DNA of 64,000 bases from Ruegeria sp. 6PALISEP08 (GTDB lineage Bacteria > Pseudomonadota > Alphaproteobacteria > Rhodobacterales > Rhodobacteraceae). Shown in pieces: positions 59,522 through 64,000 of the stretch. The notes beneath the pieces were generated by a model. It did no database searches. It was not told the origin of the DNA and saw nothing but the letters and a program-made list of their open reading frames with translations. Made by a program: the position numbers and the translations under genes. Where the stretch lies: positions 186,001-250,000 of the forward strand of contig NZ_LGXZ01000001.1 in NCBI RefSeq assembly GCF_001238295.1, given 5' to 3'. The first letter of the stretch is position 1; the number at the start of each line of letters is the position of its first letter.

Positions 59522-61267
59522 ATGAACCTGTTTTCCGAGATCCGCGGCCTTGTACTGGACGCGCTGGCACAGATGCAGTCCGAGGGCGCTCTGCCGGAAG
59601 GGCTGAGCTTTGACAACGTGGCGGTCGAACCTCCGCGAGATTCAGCGCATGGTGACATGGCGACCAACGCCGCGATGGTTTTGGCGAAACCGGCCAAGTT
59701 GAAGCCGCGTGATATTGCCGATGTGCTGGCTGGGAAACTGGCAGCCGATGACCGGATCACCAGCGCCGAGGTTGCCGGGCCGGGCTTTCTGAACCTGCGT
59801 CTCGCGCCGTCCGTCTGGCAGGGCGTACTGGCGGCGGTGCTGGATAAGGGCGCCAACTATGGACGATCGACCATGGGGCAGGGGCAAAAGGTCAACGTCG
59901 AATATGTTTCAGCCAACCCGACTGGTCCACTGCATGTGGGGCATACACGGGGCGCGGTGTTCGGGGACGCGTTGGCCAGTTTGCTAGCCTATTCGGGTCA
60001 CGATGTGACCCGCGAATACTACATAAACGATGGCGGCGCGCAGGTGGATGTGTTGGCGCGCTCCGCGTATGAGCGGTATCGCGAGGCCAACGGGCTAAGC
60101 CCCGAGATTGCCGAGGGTCTTTATCCAGGCGATTATCTGATCCCGATCGGTGAGGCGTTGAAGGAAAAGTACGGCGATAGCCTGATCGATAAGCCGGAAA
60201 GCGAATGGCTTGAAGAGCTGCGCGAGTTTTCGACCGAAGCGATGATGGATTTGATCCGCGCTGACCTGAAGGCACTGGGTGTCGAGATGGATGTGTTTTT
60301 CTCAGAGAAATCACTCTATGGCACAGGCCGGATCGAGGCGGCGTTGAAATCGCTGACCGACAAAGGCCTGATCTATGAAGGCGTGCTGGAACCGCCCAAG
60401 GGCAAGAAGCCCGAGGATTGGGAGCCGCGCGAGCAAACCTTGTTCAAATCGACCGAGCATGGCGATGACGTGGACCGTCCGGTCAAGAAATCGGATGGCA
60501 GCTGGACCTATTTCGCCCCCGATATCGCGTATCACTATGATAAGGTGAGCCGTGGCTTTGACGCGCTTATCGATGTGTTTGGGGCGGATCATGGCGGTTA
60601 CGTCAAGCGGATGAAAGCGGCTGTTTCGGCTCTGTCCGACGGCAAGGTGCCGCTGGATATCAAGCTGACCCAGCTGGTGAAGCTGTGGAAGAATGGCGAG
60701 CCATTCAAGATGTCCAAGCGGGCAGGGAACTTTGTCACCTTGCGTGATGTGGTCGATCAGGTTGGTCCGGACGTGACCCGGTTTGTCATGCTGACCCGCA
60801 AGAACGACGCGCCATTGGACTTCGACTTCGACAAGGTGCTGGAACAGAGCCGCGAGAACCCCGTATTCTATGTGCAATATGCCCATGCCCGCGTGATGAG
60901 CGTTCTGCGCCGCGCCGCTGAGGCTGGAATTGCGGCTGATGACGCAGCACTTGCCGGGGCCGATTTACGCAAGAACGATCACGCTTCGGAACTGACCGTC
61001 GCCAAGAAACTGGCCGAATGGCCACGTCTGGTGGAAATCGCCGCGCGCACCAACGAGCCGCACCGTGTTGCCTTCTATCTGTATGAACTTGCAGGGGATT
61101 TCCACGCGCTGTGGAACAAGGGAAATGAAGAAACCCAGTTGCGCTTCATTCAGGATGGCGATGTTGCCACAAGCCAGTCAAAAATCGCACTGGCCCGGGC
61201 CGTTTCTGTTGTGATTTCAGCGGGCTTGGGTATTCTTGGCGTTACCCCGGCGCAGGAGATGCGGTAA
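59522..61267 (+). CDS. argS: Arginyl-tRNA synthetase
   Basis: Class I synthetase of 581 residues charging tRNA-Arg. The Add1 domain is N-terminal; the HIGH motif appears as [20 protein letters not shown] and the KMSKS-like loop as [15 protein letters not shown]. The C-terminal anticodon-binding helix bundle ends [16 protein letters not shown] 59522 starts the conserved MNLFSEIR; the longer frame runs into the upstream gene. First of four genes argS–SPOR–nagZ–scpA read together. Confidence 0.96.
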   Translation: MNLFSEIRGLVLDALAQMQSEGALPEGLSFDNVAVEPPRDSAHGDMATNAAMVLAKPAKLKPRDIADVLAGKLAADDRITSAEVAGPGFLNLRLAPSVWQGVLAAVLDKGANYGRSTMGQGQKVNVEYVSANPTGPLHVGHTRGAVFGDALASLLAYSGHDVTREYYINDGGAQVDVLARSAYERYREANGLSPEIAEGLYPGDYLIPIGEALKEKYGDSLIDKPESEWLEELREFSTEAMMDLIRADLKALGVEMDVFFSEKSLYGTGRIEAALKSLTDKGLIYEGVLEPPKGKKPEDWEPREQTLFKSTEHGDDVDRPVKKSDGSWTYFAPDIAYHYDKVSRGFDALIDVFGADHGGYVKRMKAAVSALSDGKVPLDIKLTQLVKLWKNGEPFKMSKRAGNFVTLRDVVDQVGPDVTRFVMLTRKNDAPLDFDFDKVLEQSRENPVFYVQYAHARVMSVLRRAAEAGIAADDAALAGADLRKNDHASELTVAKKLAEWPRLVEIAARTNEPHRVAFYLYELAGDFHALWNKGNEETQLRFIQDGDVATSQSKIALARAVSVVISAGLGILGVTPAQEMR

Positions 61268-61355
61268 CAAATATCGCCCGAACCGCCGGTACGAGGTAGG
61301 CAAGAAATGACCCGCGCGCCTTAATTTCAGGCGCTAAACGGGCAGTGAGGCGGAC

Positions 61356-62411
61356 ATGGCGAGTTACGATTACTCGGGGCACCAAAGCCCCGGGCAGATT
61401 CATTACCCGAATCAGGCGCATCCTGAGGATGCGTATGAGTATCCCGAGGATATGCAGGACTATGACGCGCCGCGCGGCACGTTTGGACTGGGCCAGATGG
61501 TTAACGTTCTTGGGGCTGTTGCATCCTTGGCGTTGGTCGCTGGTGTCGGCTTTTGGGGGTATCAACTGGTCATGCGGGATGTAAGTGGCGTGCCCGTTGT
61601 GCGCGCAGCCGAAGGGCCGATGCGCGTGCAGCCGGAAAACCCGGGCGGCACACCTGCAGATCACCAGGGGTTGGCCGTGAATGCCGTTGCGGCCGAAGGC
61701 ACCGCCGCCGCCCCGGCGGATCGTCTGATCCTTGCGCCGCGCCCGGTATCGCTGACTGCAGAAGACTTGCCCGGTGGTGATCTGAAGCCAACCCCGGCGC
61801 TGCATGTGGTGGAAGAGCCGATCTCAACCCAGGAAGCCGCGCGACTCCGCCAGAATGCAGTAGACGCGCTGGTGGCGGAACTGGCAGGTGAGGCGGCCAA
61901 AACCCAACAAGAGTTTGAAGAGGGTGTGCAGGTTGCATCGCTGTCCACGCCCGAGGAAGAACCGGCAATCGATCCTGCCGATTTTGCTGCGGCCTTGCCG
62001 GACCCGGCTATTGCCGAATTGCCGGGGGTCCGCAGGTCGTTGCGCCCGGCTAAACGCCCGGCACGCAGTCAAGTTTCGCCCAGCGAAGCGTCTGAGGGCG
62101 CCATCAACGCCGCCGTCAAGGCTGCGGTTGGGTTGGATGTCGATCCCGATACGCTGACCAAAGGCACACGCCTTGCGCAGCTTGGGGCCTATGACAGTAC
62201 TCAGGTGGCCCAGGCCGAGTGGGATCGTCTGAGTGGTCGGTTCGGTGAATATATGGATGGAAAGCAACGCGTTATTCAGAAAACTTCAAGCGGCGGCCGA
62301 ACCTTCTATCGCCTGCGCGTTCTGGGTTTCGAAAACCTGAGTGACTCGCGCCAGTTCTGTGCTGCGCTGGTCGCTCAAGGGGCCGATTGCATCCCGGTAG
62401 CCGTGCGGTGA
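61356..62411 (+). CDS. SPOR-domain membrane protein
   Basis: A 351-residue single-pass protein. A Tyr/Pro/Gln-rich cytoplasmic N-terminus leads to one helix (about 52–70, MVNVLGAVASLALVAGVGFW), a long low-complexity linker, and a C-terminal SPOR domain (KGTRLAQLGAYDSTQVAQAE, TFYRLRVLGFENLSDSRQFC, GADCIPVAVR) that binds denuded septal glycan. A role in division or envelope remodelling is inferred from the domain. Its stop overlaps the nagZ GTG start. Confidence 0.88.
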   Translation: MASYDYSGHQSPGQIHYPNQAHPEDAYEYPEDMQDYDAPRGTFGLGQMVNVLGAVASLALVAGVGFWGYQLVMRDVSGVPVVRAAEGPMRVQPENPGGTPADHQGLAVNAVAAEGTAAAPADRLILAPRPVSLTAEDLPGGDLKPTPALHVVEEPISTQEAARLRQNAVDALVAELAGEAAKTQQEFEEGVQVASLSTPEEEPAIDPADFAAALPDPAIAELPGVRRSLRPAKRPARSQVSPSEASEGAINAAVKAAVGLDVDPDTLTKGTRLAQLGAYDSTQVAQAEWDRLSGRFGEYMDGKQRVIQKTSSGGRTFYRLRVLGFENLSDSRQFCAALVAQGADCIPVAVR

Positions 62412-63415
62412 AATTTGGTGCCACGATCACCGACGCCGAAGGCCTGCGCCTGACGCAGGAGGAAAGAGACCTGTTTCGCCAGATGAACCCGTTTGGGTTC
62501 ATCCTGTTTGCCCGCAACATCGAAAGCGCCGATCAGGTGCGTGCCTTGTGCGATGATTTCCGCGAGGCGGTTGGTCGTAATTGCCCTATCACCATTGATC
62601 AGGAAGGCGGGCGCGTACAGCGCCTGCGCGCACCTCTGGCCCGCGAATGGCTGCCACCGCTGGATCACGTGACGCGTTCAGGCGATCAGGCCGAGCGGGC
62701 CATGTATCTACGCTATCGCCTGATTGCTGACGAACTGTTCAGCTTGGGTATCGACAGCAACTGTGCCCCCATGGTTGATGTGGCGCGGTCGGATACGCAC
62801 GCTTTTCTGAAGAACCGGTGCTATGCTTCTGATCCCGATAAGATTTCCCAGATCGGTAAGGCCGTGGCAGAAGGGCACTTGGACGGGGGCGTTCTGCCAG
62901 TAATCAAACATATGCCCGGTCATGGTCGTGCTACGCTGGACAGCCACTATGACCTGCCGCATGTTGATCTGCCGATGGACACGTTGGACAGCAGCGATTT
63001 CGCACCCTTCCGCGCCCTGAACGATTTGCCGATGGGAATGACCGCGCATCTGGTATACGATCAGATCGACCCGCAACCAGCTACGATTTCTAAGACCATG
63101 ATGGATGTGATCCGTGAAAAGATCGGGTTCAACGGGCTGATCATGACCGACGATATCGGGATGAAAGCGCTGAGCGGTACGCCGGCCGATGTGTCACGTC
63201 AGGCCATTCAGGCAGGCTGCGATGTTGTTCTGCATTGCAACGGCAGTTTTACGGACCGTGCCGAAGTGATGGAATCCGCCGGAGAGATGACGGATCAGGC
63301 ACAAGCCCGCGCAGTACAGGCGCTGGCAATGCGCAAACCTCCTCAGGAACTTGACATCCCTGCCGCCGAGGCTGAACTATCTGCCCTAATGGGCGGGCAG
63401 GTATATGAACGATAA
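62408..63415 (+). CDS. nagZ: β-N-acetylhexosaminidase
   Basis: Family 3 glycosidase (335 residues) of cell-wall recycling that removes GlcNAc from anhydro-muropeptides in the cytosol. Motifs: FGFILFARNIESADQVRALC, ITIDQEGGRVQRLR, KHMPGHGRATLDSHYDLPHV with the catalytic Asp-His pair, and the nucleophile in GLIMTDDIGMKALSG. The GTG at 62408 (overlapping TGA of the SPOR gene) is preferred. It overlaps scpA by 11 bp. Confidence 0.95.
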   Translation: MKFGATITDAEGLRLTQEERDLFRQMNPFGFILFARNIESADQVRALCDDFREAVGRNCPITIDQEGGRVQRLRAPLAREWLPPLDHVTRSGDQAERAMYLRYRLIADELFSLGIDSNCAPMVDVARSDTHAFLKNRCYASDPDKISQIGKAVAEGHLDGGVLPVIKHMPGHGRATLDSHYDLPHVDLPMDTLDSSDFAPFRALNDLPMGMTAHLVYDQIDPQPATISKTMMDVIREKIGFNGLIMTDDIGMKALSGTPADVSRQAIQAGCDVVLHCNGSFTDRAEVMESAGEMTDQAQARAVQALAMRKPPQELDIPAAEAELSALMGGQVYER

Positions 63416-64000
63416 CCTTTTCAGCGAAGACCCTGTTTCGGTCGCGGATCGTCTTGCGGCCGAAGCGCTGATTGTTGATGTCGACGGGTTCGAAGGTCCG
63501 CTGGATGTTCTGCTGACCCTGTCACGTACGCAAAAGGTTGATCTGAGGAAAATCTCGGTTCTGGCACTTGCGCAGCAGTACCTGACCTTTGTCGAAAAGG
63601 CGCGGGCGCTGAGGATCGAACTGGCCGCCGACTATCTGGTCATGGCGGCCTGGCTGGCCTTCTTGAAATCTCGCTTGCTGCTGCCACCTGATCCCGATGA
63701 CGAAGGGCCGTCGGGCGAGGAACTGGCAGCGCATCTTGCGTTTCAGTTGGAGCGCCTTCAGGCCATGCGCGACGCTGCCGCGCGTTTGATGGCGCGCGAT
63801 CAGTTGGGTCGCGATTTCTTTAGGCGCGGGCAGGGCGAAGATATCACCCGCATCCGAACCGTAACCTATTCCGCCACGCTGCTGGATCTGATGCAGGGCT
63901 ATGCCCGTATCCGCACCCGTGATGAGTTCCGCCCCTTTGTGATGGATCGCGATGCTGTATTCACAATGGAGCAGGCGCTGGAACGGATGCGCCCGTTGAT
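63405..64000 (+). CDS. scpA: Segregation and condensation protein A (partial, runs off window)
   Basis: The first 198 residues of ScpA, the kleisin that bridges SMC dimers with ScpB. VDGFEGPLDVLLTLSRTQKV, DLRKISVLALAQQYLTFVEK and LAADYLVMAAWLAFLKSRLL are the conserved N-terminal region. The last third is cut by the window end. It starts inside nagZ (ATG 63405, 11-bp overlap); scpB is expected just beyond. Confidence 0.94.
   Translation, partial: MNDNLFSEDPVSVADRLAAEALIVDVDGFEGPLDVLLTLSRTQKVDLRKISVLALAQQYLTFVEKARALRIELAADYLVMAAWLAFLKSRLLLPPDPDDEGPSGEELAAHLAFQLERLQAMRDAAARLMARDQLGRDFFRRGQGEDITRIRTVTYSATLLDLMQGYARIRTRDEFRPFVMDRDAVFTMEQALERMRPL

Noticed and set aside
1-64000. tRNA, rRNA or CRISPR array
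   Set aside because: Gaps between genes were read for cloverleaf ends, rRNA stretches and regular direct repeats; none were seen.

Overview
The window looks like a chromosomal segment of a marine Rhodobacteraceae (Roseobacter-group, Ruegeria-like) alphaproteobacterium. This rests on family recognition and gene order: argS–SPOR–nagZ–scpA, a single-cysteine DksA, a tripartite TRAP transporter with an oversized DctM, and an RlmI-type methyltransferase paired with a PIN protein. All assignments come from reading the sequence; no database search was run.

Layout. 0–15 kb: core envelope and housekeeping genes (RodZ-like protein, ispG, DsbA-like and M48/TPR periplasmic proteins, aminotransferase, cell-wall amidase, PBP1A, a small-molecule kinase, prfB, an M50-like membrane protein, an amidase, a DUF2189 membrane protein, an XRE regulator). 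16–20 kb: the branched-chain amino-acid operon ilvB–(GT87-type membrane protein)–ilvN, read leftward behind a textbook leader-peptide attenuator (MKTLVVIVGKTRMGR plus competing hairpins). 20–29 kb: a 2OG-Fe(II) oxygenase-like gene, VOC proteins, and a Cache sensor kinase/LuxR regulator divergent from a dctP–dctQ–dctM TRAP transporter. 29–31 kb: leucyl/arginyl-tRNA–protein transferase, RDD and DUF2852 proteins.

31–43 kb is an accessory island between core genes. It starts with AT-rich material (a lipoprotein-like gene broken at a T9 tract, a secreted polysaccharide-lyase-like protein, and about 1 kb with no clear gene). It then holds a compact three-gene operon (33.87–40.91 kb): an M1-like gluzincin, a HAD-type phosphatase and a 1019-residue protein with an HEXXGH zinc motif. 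All three lack a signal peptide and all three end in related β-rich modules carrying NRG and NN-x-GQ-[RK]-N-like motifs. I do not know this gene set from any described system, and it is the best candidate for something new here. Immediately downstream, on the other strand, lie a decayed IS6-family transposase and the tail-gene remnant T–U–X–D of a P2-like phage, with truncations and stop codons.

43–64 kb returns to core genes: glnE, the RNA methyltransferase/PIN pair, HtpX-like protease, a methyltransferase, a MoxR–VWA(CoxE) group with a DUF2927 lipoprotein, dksA with a strong terminator, an FAD monooxygenase, exonuclease III, erpA, dgt, argS, SPOR protein, nagZ and the start of scpA, which runs off the window. 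A dispersed intergenic repeat (core ATCTGGCTAAAAATATCC) occurs at least four times. I saw no rRNA, tRNA or CRISPR array.
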